Positions 9,675 through 17,927 of a stretch of 64,000 bases of DNA are shown in pieces. The position numbers and the translations under genes are program-made. The DNA lies in NCBI RefSeq assembly GCF_900100945.1, contig NZ_FNCG01000007.1, forward strand, positions 37,576 to 101,575, written 5' to 3'. This stretch comes from Mucilaginibacter gossypii (GTDB taxonomy: Bacteria; Bacteroidota; Bacteroidia; Sphingobacteriales; Sphingobacteriaceae). The notes beneath the pieces are model-generated. The model did no database searches. It saw only the letters and a program-made list of their open reading frames with translations, and had not been told where the DNA came from. Positions within the stretch are counted from its first letter, which is position 1; each line of letters opens with the position of its first letter.

Positions 9675-11210
9675 ATGAAATTAAATATCAACCCTCGTGA
9701 TGGCGCTCTTAGCAGTCCCTGGCAACAGCAGCATGATAAAATAACTATTACTGCCAATTTAACCGATAAGATTTTTGACTGCCTCATTATTGGCGGTGGA
9801 ATCACCGGGTTAACAACAGCGTTACAATTACAACTGGCTGGTAAGCAAACTGCTATTGCCGAAGCACATACTATCGGTTTTGGCACAACAGGTGGAACCA
9901 GTGCTCACATTAACACCTTTGCGGATACTACCTATAGCGAAGCCGAAAGCGCATTTGGCGAAGAAGGTGCAAGGTTATTTGCGGCCGCGATAAATGAAGG
10001 GGCTGAACTGATTAAAACCAATACTGAAAAGTTTAAGATTAATTGCGATTACGAGCTTAAAGCCGGTTACCTGTACGCCGAAAATGAAGATGAGGTTAAA
10101 CAACTGGATGATATCTATAACGGTGCTGTAAAAGTGAACGTACCTGTTGATTATGCAACGGAAGTGCCAACGCCCGTTACGTTTCAAAAAGCGTTGGTTT
10201 TTGAAGGGCAGGCGCAGTTTCACCCAATAAAATATCTGGAGGGGTTAAAGGAAGCATATCTTAATGCCGGCGGTACTATTTATGAACACACGCTGATTGA
10301 AAATATCAACACCGAAAATGGTACTCATGAGGCACACTTCGGCGAAAATATTTTCAGGGCAAAAGCAATTGTTTATGCTACACACCTGCCGCCAAATATC
10401 AATGTATTTAATTTTGAATGTGCCCCCTATCGAAGCTACGTTTTAGGCGTAAAACTAAAGAGCGGTAAATATCCGGATGCCCTCCTGTACGATTGCCAGG
10501 AGCCTTATCATTATGTGCGAAGCCATGAAATAGATGGTGAACAGCTGTTAATCATCGGTGGACTTGATCATAAAACGGGCCACGAAGATCCGGAAAAGGC
10601 ATTTGCCGGGCTTGAAAAATACACCCGGAAATATTACAACGTATCATCGGTAAAATATCGCTGGTCCAGCCAATACTACGTACCTGTGGATGGTTTGCCT
10701 TATATAGGCCAAATGCCAATGGCAGCCGATGGAATTTACTGCGCAACGGGTTACAATGGCAACGGCATGATGCTGGGCAGTGTGGCAGGCAAAATATTAG
10801 CCGATCTGATAAGCGGCAAAGGAAGCCGTTATGAAAAATTGTTCAGTCCCGGCCGGGTGAAGCCGGTAGATAGCTTTAACGAGTTTGTCAAGGAAAATGC
10901 TGACGTGGCGTATCATTTTATAGCCGACCGTTTTAAGATCAAGGAAACAGATTCGTTAAAGCGCCTAAGCCCCGGCACCGGGAAGTTGGTTGAGGTGGAC
11001 GGAAAAAAGATAGCTGCCTACCGCGACAATGACGGTGTGATCCACGCCCTGAACCCCATTTGTACCCATGCCGCTTGTATAGTTGGCTGGAACAGTGAAG
11101 AAAAAAGCTGGGATTGCCCATGTCATGGCGCACGATATGATATTGACGGCAATGTACTTACCGGTCCGGCTACAAAAAAACTGCAAACTATTACCGATGA
11201 TGAAAGCTAA
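9675..11210 (+). CDS. FAD-dependent oxidoreductase with C-terminal Rieske [2Fe-2S] domain
   Basis: A 511-residue protein. It begins with a DAO-type FAD domain: the dinucleotide motif GGGITGLTTALQLQLAGK lies around residues 39-56, and the GTTGGTSAH flavin motif follows. The final ~90 residues form a Rieske domain with CTHAACIVGW and CPCHGARYD, supplying the two Cys and two His cluster ligands. The same architecture is known from Rieske/FAD fusion proteins of Bacillus and Bacteroidota. The substrate, perhaps a small amine or aldehyde, is unknown. The next gene's ATG overlaps its last codons, so they are likely co-transcribed as the first of four or five linked genes. Confidence 0.85.
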   Translation: MKLNINPRDGALSSPWQQQHDKITITANLTDKIFDCLIIGGGITGLTTALQLQLAGKQTAIAEAHTIGFGTTGGTSAHINTFADTTYSEAESAFGEEGARLFAAAINEGAELIKTNTEKFKINCDYELKAGYLYAENEDEVKQLDDIYNGAVKVNVPVDYATEVPTPVTFQKALVFEGQAQFHPIKYLEGLKEAYLNAGGTIYEHTLIENINTENGTHEAHFGENIFRAKAIVYATHLPPNINVFNFECAPYRSYVLGVKLKSGKYPDALLYDCQEPYHYVRSHEIDGEQLLIIGGLDHKTGHEDPEKAFAGLEKYTRKYYNVSSVKYRWSSQYYVPVDGLPYIGQMPMAADGIYCATGYNGNGMMLGSVAGKILADLISGKGSRYEKLFSPGRVKPVDSFNEFVKENADVAYHFIADRFKIKETDSLKRLSPGTGKLVEVDGKKIAAYRDNDGVIHALNPICTHAACIVGWNSEEKSWDCPCHGARYDIDGNVLTGPATKKLQTITDDES

Positions 11211-11691
11211 AGAAGTATTAACCGCCGGCATAACCGGTACAACTTTCATGACGCTGTTCAGCTACCTGGTTTCTGTAGCTGATAGCGAAAACTTTAGTGA
11301 ACCTGAAAGGCTTGGGCAATTAGCCGGCAGATTGCTGCCTAAACTGAACGAACAACAACGGGAGGCGCTGGGCTGGCTGGGGCATTACAAAGTCGGCTTA
11401 CTTTTCGCTGTTGTTTATGTAGAGCTGTGGCGTAGTGGTAAACTAAAACCCGACTTTATCAACAATTTGTGGCTTGGTGGCCTAAGCGGGTTGATCGCGG
11501 TAGCCGTTTGGAAAGCCACCTTTAAAATGCATCCTCTCCCACCTGCTTTAAATTTCAATAAATATTACCTGCAATTGGTACCGGCTCATGTGGTGTTCGC
11601 GGTATTTGCAGGTATTGGTTACCATATCATACATAACAACAGGCAACAACACAATGCCTTAAAAAAAGAAAATCATGCTGCAACTCATTAA
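11197..11691 (+). CDS. Integral membrane protein of unknown function
   Basis: A 164-residue protein. The start is one of two consecutive ATGs at 11197/11200, overlapping the end of the FAD/Rieske gene. About four hydrophobic segments are visible (TAGITGTTFMTLFSYLV, YKVGLLFAVVYVELW, LWLGGLSGLIAVAVW, LVPAHVVFAVFAGIGYHII). I do not recognise a named family. It overlaps the following SpoIIAA-like gene by 17 bp, which supports an operon with both neighbours. Confidence 0.65.
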   Translation: MMKAKEVLTAGITGTTFMTLFSYLVSVADSENFSEPERLGQLAGRLLPKLNEQQREALGWLGHYKVGLLFAVVYVELWRSGKLKPDFINNLWLGGLSGLIAVAVWKATFKMHPLPPALNFNKYYLQLVPAHVVFAVFAGIGYHIIHNNRQQHNALKKENHAATH

Positions 11692-12049
11692 TCATTTGCC
11701 AGCCAACGTGGTTGGCGTACGTGCCTCGGGCGAAGTAACCCGTGCAGACATGGAAAATGTGCTTCTGCCCGCGATAGATCAATTGGCCGAACGCGAAGGA
11801 GAGATCAATTACCTGCTGGTATTGGATACCAATGTACAAAATTTCACTCTTGCGGCCTGGTGGAACGACCTGAAGCTCGGCCTCAAAAACTTCACTAAAT
11901 GGAACCGGATAGCCGTGGTATCTGAACAAAAGGGCGTGGAATGGTTTACAGACTTATTCAAGTTTTTGATCCCTGGAAAATCCCGTGGGTTTACGCACGA
12001 TGAATTATCTGAAGCCATAGTATGGGTGAGCGGCGATGGTGAGCAATAA
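11675..12049 (+). CDS. SpoIIAA-like (STAS/SEC14-type) protein
   Basis: A 124-residue protein fitting the SpoIIAA-like family (DUF3478 type). It has a beta-alpha sandwich pattern with VVGVRASGEVTRADMENVLLP at the start, YLLVLD in the core, and KWNRIAVVSEQKGVEWF before a basic loop (PGKSRGFTHDE). Members are small cytosolic proteins proposed to bind lipids or act in regulation. No anti-sigma partner is nearby, so a classical SpoIIAA role is not indicated. It overlaps the membrane protein upstream. Confidence 0.75.
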   Translation: MLQLINHLPANVVGVRASGEVTRADMENVLLPAIDQLAEREGEINYLLVLDTNVQNFTLAAWWNDLKLGLKNFTKWNRIAVVSEQKGVEWFTDLFKFLIPGKSRGFTHDELSEAIVWVSGDGEQ

Positions 12050-12078
12050 CGTTTTGACTCTTTAATCCGGTATAAATT

Positions 12079-12558
12079 ATGGCAGAAGAAAAAATCCAGC
12101 ATTGCAGTAAAATTATGGCTGAGAAAGGCCTTTCCGTTGCCTTTGCAGAAAGCGCGACAGCAGGATGGCTATGCTCTGAGTTTGCGCTGACCGAAGAATC
12201 GGGAAAGGTGCTGAAAGGTGGCATTACCTGTTATGATGCTGATTTGAAGGTTTCATTGCTGGGTGTGCCGCGCGAATTGATCAAGCGGTTCACACCCGAA
12301 TCAATGGAAGTTACCCGCGAAATGGCCCACCGCCTGGCAAATCTGATCCCTTCAGATATCCAGGTAACTGTTACAGGCCTTACTACGCCCGGCGGCAGTG
12401 AAACAGCGGAGAAACCGGTGGGAACAATGTTCGTGTTCGCGATCATCAATGGCCGCGAAGCAAGTTTCAGGAGGGTATTTAATGGCTCGTGCGAAGATAT
12501 CATCCATCAAACTATCAATGCCGCTGCCGATATGTTAATTAATGAATTAAATAAATGA
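12079..12558 (+). CDS. CinA-family nicotinamide-nucleotide amidohydrolase
   Basis: A 159-residue protein matching the stand-alone CinA C-terminal (PncC) family. AFAESATAGWLCSEFALTEESG carries the Ser/Thr-rich catalytic motif, followed by GGITCYD, SMEVTREMAHR and VTGLTTPGGSE...KPVGTMFVFA. These enzymes deamidate NMN to nicotinate mononucleotide in pyridine nucleotide recycling. Length fits the single-domain form, without the N-terminal CinA molybdopterin-binding-like domain. It lies 29 bp after the SpoIIAA-like gene, probably in the same transcript. Convergent with the DUF72 gene. Confidence 0.85.
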   Translation: MAEEKIQHCSKIMAEKGLSVAFAESATAGWLCSEFALTEESGKVLKGGITCYDADLKVSLLGVPRELIKRFTPESMEVTREMAHRLANLIPSDIQVTVTGLTTPGGSETAEKPVGTMFVFAIINGREASFRRVFNGSCEDIIHQTINAAADMLINELNK

Positions 12559-12582
12559 TTTAGGGCAAACGCCTTAATTTTT

Positions 12583-13308
12583 TCATTGCACAGTCTCACT
12601 AAAACCAATTAAGCTTTTAGCGTTGGGAATAGCGGCAACCGCTGCATCATTATTGAAATAACACCATACATTGTCAGGCTTTAACTTCTCTGTCTTACTT
12701 ACAAAACCCTGTAATGTTTCGTCGCTGTATGCAGACCGGTACAGTTCCGGCACGCCATGAAAACGGTAATATGCTACAGGTCCGGTCACAATTGGCTCAT
12801 CAGGAAGATCAGGGTGGCTCATGCCGCAAAATGATATGCCGCGTTGCCGTAATTGCTCAAAAACATCATCGCGCCACCAGCCAGGGTGCCTAAACTCCAA
12901 TACGTTATCAAATGCCGGATCGAGCTGCAAAATTACGCGGGCCAATCTTTCCTCATCGTAATGAAACCGCGGCGGAAACTGAAAAAGGACAGGCCCCAGC
13001 TTTTCCTGCAAACCACCCTTAATAGTTTGATAAAAACTGGTTAGCATCTCGGCAGTGCCGTGAAACTGTTTAAAATGAGTTATGGCCTTGGGCGCTTTAA
13101 CCGAAAAACGAAAATCAGCAGGAGCGTCACTGTACCATTTTTGCAGGGTGGATAATTGTGGAAAACGATAAAAGGTAACATTCAACTCAAGGGTTTTGAA
13201 CTGACTTGCATAGTATTCAAACCAGCGCCTTTGAGGCAGCCCTTCGGGATAAAATGTACCTTTCCAATGCTTATAATGAAATCCTGAACATCCAACATGC
13301 CATTCCAT
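12583..13308 (-). CDS. DUF72 (YecE-like) TIM-barrel protein
   Basis: A 241-residue protein that opens with the diagnostic VGCSGFHYKHWKGTFYPEGLP and continues with the family blocks FYRFPQLSTLQKW, FRFSVKAPKAITH, LGPVLFQFPPRF, LEFRHPGWW and VWCYFNND. DUF72 proteins adopt a TIM-barrel fold and are common in prokaryotes; the reaction is not established, though a phosphoesterase or nuclease-like role has been suggested. The gene is downstream of the DUF2252/iron-permease group on the same strand. Confidence 0.85.
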   Translation of the reverse strand: MEWHVGCSGFHYKHWKGTFYPEGLPQRRWFEYYASQFKTLELNVTFYRFPQLSTLQKWYSDAPADFRFSVKAPKAITHFKQFHGTAEMLTSFYQTIKGGLQEKLGPVLFQFPPRFHYDEERLARVILQLDPAFDNVLEFRHPGWWRDDVFEQLRQRGISFCGMSHPDLPDEPIVTGPVAYYRFHGVPELYRSAYSDETLQGFVSKTEKLKPDNVWCYFNNDAAVAAIPNAKSLIGFSETVQ

Positions 13309-13314
13309 ATACTT

Positions 13315-13437
13315 TTATTTTGAGGATGAACTGCAAACGGTAGCTGCTTTAACTGCTGGTGCCGGGCGCTGTTTAATAAGCCAGCTACCCGATATGGCCA
13401 GGCTGATAATAAGTAACAGGATAATTTTAATTTTCAT
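13315..13437 (-). CDS. Short single-span membrane peptide, 40 residues
   Basis: A small frame whose ATG at 13437 overlaps the stop region of the DUF2252 gene (ATGAAAATTAA), a layout typical of translational coupling. The peptide begins MKIKIILLLIISLAISGSWL, a single hydrophobic helix, and ends in a short polar tail containing one Cys. It stops 6 bp before the start of the DUF72 gene, filling the gap between the two genes. No family recognised. Confidence 0.45.
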   Translation of the reverse strand: MKIKIILLLIISLAISGSWLIKQRPAPAVKAATVCSSSSK

Positions 13438-14677
13438 ACTGCAGGATTTGGTGTTTTTTGTTTAGGGATGTATCCGTGTTATACTGGCCTTCGCTGTATC
13501 CCCTCTTAAATTGCCGGTAATAAGTTTTAACTTTATCAGCATAATCCTTAGCGTAGTTAATTACGGCCGCCTGCCATCCCTGATCAATTCCAAAAGCCAT
13601 CAGATCATCAATGATACCGGAACCCTGAATTCCACCGCTCCGTAATTGAGCAGAAGCCGTTAGCGCCGCCATATCATCAATCACCTGGTACATGTCGCGG
13701 TAATCATCGCGCAATAATTTAAACTTAAGCGTATCCTTTACCGGTTGCAGCTCCTGGATTATAAATGAATCGCCGCGAAATACAGTTGTGCTCAATAACG
13801 CTGCGGGCACATGCTGCATTCGCCGCTGAACGCCTATTACTCTTTCCGCCTCGTTGTTCCAACGGAGTTGTTGCACGGGTAAATAGGGCGCAACAGACGA
13901 TGCACGGGCTTGTTTCATGTCAAGCAGCAGGTATTTGTTTTTAGTGTTGGTGCTTTTAAGCAATAACAGGTAACGCTTTACGCCAACGCTGCCGGTACCA
14001 GCCAAACGAAAAACCGCGCTGACCACTTCATAATGATACGGTCCGTCGTTACTTGTTCTAACCCATTCATTAATATGCGCCTTTAATTCCTGCTTAAGTT
14101 TATTATCAAGCTTAAAATGCCGTTCATCTTCAAGCGATAGCATGATCTGTTTCTTTTTGCTGACCGTTCGTTTTTTCAGGATATCTTTTTCAGTACTCCG
14201 GGCCGCCTTTTTTAAAAACTCACAAACAATCCCTTTGGCGGTCCGGGGTTCGATACTGATTGCCTTACCTGTAGATAAAATAGCCGAATACGTTTTCATA
14301 TACAGCTCTGCCATTTTATAAGCTTTTTCCGGCTCGATATCAAGATGATCAAAAGCGATAAAAATACTGCACACCATCCTTACCGTTTCATAACTGGCGG
14401 GTGCAAGAACGGCTTCATCAAAATCGTTCAGATCAAAATAAACCAGTTGGTTATCTCCCCTGTAGCTACCAAAATTTTCTATGTGGAGGTCGCCGCAAAT
14501 CCAGGCCAGTGGCGATAAGGGTAAAGGCTCTGCCGCCGCGAGATCTTCATAAAACAGATGGCATGTCCCCCTAAAAAAACGGAACGCGTTCTCGGCCATC
14601 GCTTCATATTTTAGCTGCACCTTTTCAGGCAATAACCCAGCGTTAAACGCAGTTAATCTTTCTACTAATTCATTCAT
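13427..14677 (-). CDS. DUF2252 family protein (kinase-like fold)
   Basis: A 416-residue protein of the DUF2252 family. Conserved blocks are AFRFFRGTCHLFYEDL, WICGDLHIENFGSYRG (HIENF recalls the catalytic loop of aminoglycoside-phosphotransferase-like kinases) and YFDLNDFDEAVLAP (the metal-binding Asp region), then FRLAGTGSVGVKRYLLLL. Family function is not settled; the fold relation suggests phosphotransfer. It overlaps the iron-permease-like gene upstream by 4 bp (ATGA), so the two are translated from one message. Confidence 0.8.
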   Translation of the reverse strand: MNELVERLTAFNAGLLPEKVQLKYEAMAENAFRFFRGTCHLFYEDLAAAEPLPLSPLAWICGDLHIENFGSYRGDNQLVYFDLNDFDEAVLAPASYETVRMVCSIFIAFDHLDIEPEKAYKMAELYMKTYSAILSTGKAISIEPRTAKGIVCEFLKKAARSTEKDILKKRTVSKKKQIMLSLEDERHFKLDNKLKQELKAHINEWVRTSNDGPYHYEVVSAVFRLAGTGSVGVKRYLLLLKSTNTKNKYLLLDMKQARASSVAPYLPVQQLRWNNEAERVIGVQRRMQHVPAALLSTTVFRGDSFIIQELQPVKDTLKFKLLRDDYRDMYQVIDDMAALTASAQLRSGGIQGSGIIDDLMAFGIDQGWQAAVINYAKDYADKVKTYYRQFKRGYSEGQYNTDTSLNKKHQILQYEN

Positions 14678-15129
14678 GTTTTTTTGTGATAACGCTGTGA
14701 TTTTACTTCGTTATTTTTTTGAGCCGCGTCTATCGAATGCGTTTGAGTCAGGTCATCCTCCTGCTCCGCAAGTTCGGTCAGGCGGATATAAAATTTGTGC
14801 AGCTGGTCTAATTCGTCCTCTGTCAGGTTTTCGATACTTACCATACGGTTGCTGGTACCTTCATGTGAAGCCAGCAATTCATTAAGCTTCAGATGAACAG
14901 CTTTCGAATCTTTATTCTGAGCTTTCTGGATAAGAAAAACCATCAAGAACGTAATGATGGTTGTACCCGTGTTGATAATGAGCTGCCAGGTTTGAGAGTA
15001 GTTAAATACCGGGCCTGATAATGCCCAAACCATGATAGTTAAACCGGCGATAATAAACGCGGTCGAACTGCCGGTGGCCGTGGTAGCCCAATTAGAAAAA
15101 CGTTCAAAATAGTTTACTTCATGTTTCAT
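14674..15129 (-). CDS. Low-affinity iron permease-like membrane protein
   Basis: A 151-residue protein with two membrane spans (STAFIIAGLTIMVWALSGPVF and WQLIINTGTTIITFLMVFLIQ) and the family signature FLIQKAQNKDSKAVHLKLNELL, then a cytoplasmic helical tail. It belongs to the low-affinity iron permease (Fet4-like) family as annotated in bacteria. The bacterial short forms have no proven transport activity, so iron transport is family-based inference. First gene of an operon with DUF2252 and the 40-residue peptide. Confidence 0.8.
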   Translation of the reverse strand: MKHEVNYFERFSNWATTATGSSTAFIIAGLTIMVWALSGPVFNYSQTWQLIINTGTTIITFLMVFLIQKAQNKDSKAVHLKLNELLASHEGTSNRMVSIENLTEDELDQLHKFYIRLTELAEQEDDLTQTHSIDAAQKNNEVKSQRYHKKT

Positions 15130-15444
15130 TTATTAACTCAATTACCTTTCGTAATTCATCAAGCGGTTCGGTCTGTTTTATTATACTTTCCTGTTCCGTC
15201 CAAATGATCTGAAGTTAGGGCACTGCTTAGTTGCCCTGATCAGATAGAGAGGATGATTTGAAGGAGATTAGCAAATAAATAAGCGGAACTGCTTTAACTG
15301 CTATCAAAACACCGCCCGCAGCAGATAGTTTTTAAATAAATATTATCCTAAAAAGATAATTTAGTTGCACAAAACTCAGCAGCAAAACTTTTACCGGCAT
15401 GATATTAGCAATATCGCAAGTAATCTACCTATAAGTAGAACCTT
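15130..15444. other. Divergent intergenic region
   Basis: About 315 bp between two divergently read units (iron-permease-like operon on the minus strand, PA2169-like gene on the plus strand). It must hold both promoters. The stretch 15320-15390 is AT-rich. I saw no strong repeat, hairpin or small gene. Confidence 0.35.
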
Positions 15445-15886
15445 ATGACAACTACCCATGCAACAGGTATAATCAACGATCTGATCGAAATTAATAACGA
15501 CCGCGTAGCCGGTTTTGAAAAAGCTATCGCGGACATCAAAGCTGAAAGCATCGACCTGAAAGAGCTGTTCCAGGGATATGCTGCTCAATGGCCAGGAACT
15601 TGCCGCACTTGTAGGCAACCCGGCTGATACTCAGACAGGAAACAGTGTAAGCGGCACCCTACACCGCGCCTGGATAGATGTTAAATCACTTTTTGGCGGC
15701 AGTGACCGTGAACGCATTCTATCCGAAGCAAAGCGTGGTGAAGATGCGATCAGGAAAGCTTACCTGGATGCATTAGCCGATGGCGGACTGCCTGCAAATG
15801 CGGTTGAAACTGTTTCTAACCAGGCCTCAGAAATCAACGGGGCGCATGATCAGGTAAAAGCTCTGCGTGACACCGCTAAACTTTAA
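15445..15886 (+). pseudogene. PA2169/DUF2383-family four-helix-bundle protein, frameshifted
   Basis: Two overlapping frames together make one family member of about 147 residues. The first reads from MTTTHATGIINDLIEINNDR to FQGYAAQ. The second continues QELAALVGNPADTQTGNS up to NGAHDQVKALRDTAKL. The switch falls at about 15589-15592, consistent with one extra base in the run caatggccag. The family is a ferritin-like four-helix bundle common in stress-induced clusters. It may be a real loss or a sequencing error, since the rest of both frames is intact. The ATG at 15578 gives a fragment lacking the first helices. Confidence 0.75.
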
Positions 15887-15900
15887 AATTCGGTTATGAA

Positions 15901-15922
15901 AGCCGCCCCAAAAGGGGCGGCT
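15901..15922 (+). terminator. Strong GC hairpin after the PA2169-like gene
   Basis: Perfect 9-bp stem AGCCGCCCC / GGGGCGGCT with an AAAA loop, 14 bp after the stop codon. The U-run is weak (tactttg), so termination may rely on hairpin strength. Confidence 0.6.
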
Positions 15923-16030
15923 ACTTTGCGAAGTTGAATCCAAATAAATCAAAATGTTTGTTATTTAAGAAACTTTGTAAGTCGCCAACTTTTCATCAAA
16001 ATCTGCGAAAGCAGAACCATCAACCACCGG

Positions 16031-16282
16031 TTATTTTTTAGGCGATTGTCCTTCGGGTGTAACATTGCCCTTTGATGTGGTATCCCCGCTTATAGAATCT
16101 TTTTTGTGTTGATCCCTTACCTGGTTTATGGTATTGGTATCCGCTATGGCGGGCCCGCCGCCACGGTTAACACTACTGGTATCTGTTGTTCCGTTTATTT
16201 CCTTTTTTTGATCGGATGTGTTACATCCTACAGCGATAAATGCAGCCACAAAGGCAGCAACAATCAAATTCGTTATTTTCAT
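16031..16282 (-). CDS. Small lipoprotein
   Basis: An 83-residue lipoprotein. The signal MKITNLIVAAFVAAFIAVGC ends in lipobox AVGC (Cys20). The mature part is short, polar and Gly/Thr/Ser-rich (NGTTDTSSVNRGGGPAIADT) and looks disordered. Function unknown. It is the last gene before the DUF4142/SDR run on the same strand. Confidence 0.65.
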   Translation of the reverse strand: MKITNLIVAAFVAAFIAVGCNTSDQKKEINGTTDTSSVNRGGGPAIADTNTINQVRDQHKKDSISGDTTSKGNVTPEGQSPKK

Positions 16283-16352
16283 AGAATTTTAATTTGATAG
16301 AGCCTGTTTAACGAAACAGGATCTGTTAATCGATTAAATAATCCAGCTTTTG

Positions 16353-16862
16353 TTACTTTGAATTAAGTTGCTTATCTATAGCTTTAATGTGTTCGAGATG
16401 TGCCTTTAATGTTGGCAGCATCTGGCCGGCAAAAGCTTTTACAGCAGGATTTTTACCGTTCACGGCATAGTTTTCAAACGTTTCAACTGTATTTCGATGG
16501 CCATTTACCATAGCATGCACATATAGCTGGTCAAAGTTATTACCGGCATTTTTCAGCGCCGGGTCCGGCACAATGCCGCCTGTAGCCGCTGAAGGCAAAC
16601 CGATATCTTGTTGCTTAGCCAGCTGCATCAGTTTTTGCTCGGCATCGCTATGATCTTTAATCATCATTTGCCCGAATGCTTTCACATCGGGCCGCTTTGC
16701 TTTTTGAGCAGCCAATCGACCTGCGTTTGCTTCCTGCAGGTTACCGATACTCGCTACAATTAAAAAATGTTTAGCCGTGGTATCGGGATCGGGCTGCGGA
16801 ATTTGAGCGGTGGCCCCTAATGAAGAACCAGCGGCCAGGATGATGAGAAATATTTTTTTCAT
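16353..16862 (-). CDS. DUF4142 secreted helical-bundle protein
   Basis: A 169-residue protein with an N-terminal signal (MKKIFLIILAAGSSLGATAQ). It has the DUF4142 pattern FLIVASIGNLQEANAGRLAAQKAKRPDVKAFGQMMIKDHSDAEQKL and HAMVNGHRNTVETFENYA. The fold is a ferritin-like four-helix bundle located in the periplasm. Members recur in stress gene clusters; no enzymatic role is established. It follows the Tat-signal SDR by about 10 bp, so the two are likely co-transcribed. Confidence 0.8.
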   Translation of the reverse strand: MKKIFLIILAAGSSLGATAQIPQPDPDTTAKHFLIVASIGNLQEANAGRLAAQKAKRPDVKAFGQMMIKDHSDAEQKLMQLAKQQDIGLPSAATGGIVPDPALKNAGNNFDQLYVHAMVNGHRNTVETFENYAVNGKNPAVKAFAGQMLPTLKAHLEHIKAIDKQLNSK

Positions 16863-16872
16863 AATGATTTAA

Positions 16873-17880
16873 TTAGGGTTGCCCTACCCCTCCTGATGAA
16901 CCGTAAATCTGTCCGCTGGCGAAACTGGCGTCTGATGCGGCAAGTTGCACGTAGATAGATGCAAGCTCGGCCGGTTGGCCGGGCCTGCCCAACATTGTCC
17001 AGCTACCAAACATTTGTTGTTTTTCCGGCTGCGCTCCACCACTGATCTGTAATGCTGTCCAAACCGGCCCGGGCGCAACACCATTTACACGGATGCCTTT
17101 AGGCCCTAATTGCTTGGCAAGCGATTTTACATAATTCATGGTAGCTGCCTTGGTTTGCGCGTAGGCATAGAGATCGGGCGAGGGATCATAAGCTTGTTCA
17201 GAAGTTGTGCCGATAATTGCCGAACCTGGCGGCAGATGCGGCAACGCTTCGCGGATGATCCAGAATGGGGCGTAAATATTGGTTTTCATGGTGGCGTCAA
17301 ACTCCTCGGTGGTAACATCGGTAATGGAGTTTATGGATTGCTGCCTGCCGGCATTATTCACAATAATGTCCAGGCCACCTAATTCGCTGACGGCTTTTTG
17401 TACCAGTTGTTTGCAAAAAGCCTCGTCACGCAGATCACCCGGAATTGCGATGGCCTTTCTCCCTTCCTTTTTAATTAGGGCGATTACCTCACGCGCATCG
17501 GGTTCTTCAGTCGGATAGTAATTAATAGCAACATCCGCACCTTCACGTGCGTATGCAATTGCGGCAGCACGGCCCATTCCTGAGTCGCCGCCTGTTATAA
17601 GTGCCTTTCGTCCCATTAACCTGCCCGATCCTTTGTAGCTGGTTTCGCCGCAATCCGGCACAGGACTCATTTTACTTTGCAACCCCGGCCATGGCTGCGG
17701 CTGACTTTTATAAGGCGGTTTTGGATATAAGGTTGTAGGATCGCTGATTTTCACTGCGTTATCAGCCGGATCAATTGAAGATTTTGTTGCTGCAAAGACG
17801 GGTGCTACAGCGGCAGCACCCAGCGTGGTGCCCAACCCTGCAATCACCTGCCTGCGGGTCATTTTATCATTACTTTCCAT
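16873..17880 (-). CDS. SDR oxidoreductase with Tat signal peptide
   Basis: A 335-residue short-chain dehydrogenase. The first ~30 residues carry a twin-arginine motif (MTRRQVIAGLGTTLGAAA) and an AFA-type end (VFAATKS), so it is predicted to be exported folded. The Rossmann motif TGGDSGMGRAAA, the NNAG motif (VNNAGRQQS) and the catalytic YAQTK (Tyr-x-x-x-Lys) are all present. It belongs to the YghA/YhdF-like extended group that has an N-terminal PPYKSQPQPWPG stretch. The substrate is unknown, but related enzymes act on aldehydes or sugars. A periplasmic NAD(P)-type enzyme is unusual. Its cytoplasmic paralogue is the next gene upstream. Confidence 0.8.
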   Translation of the reverse strand: MESNDKMTRRQVIAGLGTTLGAAAVAPVFAATKSSIDPADNAVKISDPTTLYPKPPYKSQPQPWPGLQSKMSPVPDCGETSYKGSGRLMGRKALITGGDSGMGRAAAIAYAREGADVAINYYPTEEPDAREVIALIKKEGRKAIAIPGDLRDEAFCKQLVQKAVSELGGLDIIVNNAGRQQSINSITDVTTEEFDATMKTNIYAPFWIIREALPHLPPGSAIIGTTSEQAYDPSPDLYAYAQTKAATMNYVKSLAKQLGPKGIRVNGVAPGPVWTALQISGGAQPEKQQMFGSWTMLGRPGQPAELASIYVQLAASDASFASGQIYGSSGGVGQP

Positions 17881-17927
17881 AATTACAGTTGTCTTTTCAT
17901 AAGTGTATGTTATATTAGTTAGCCGGG

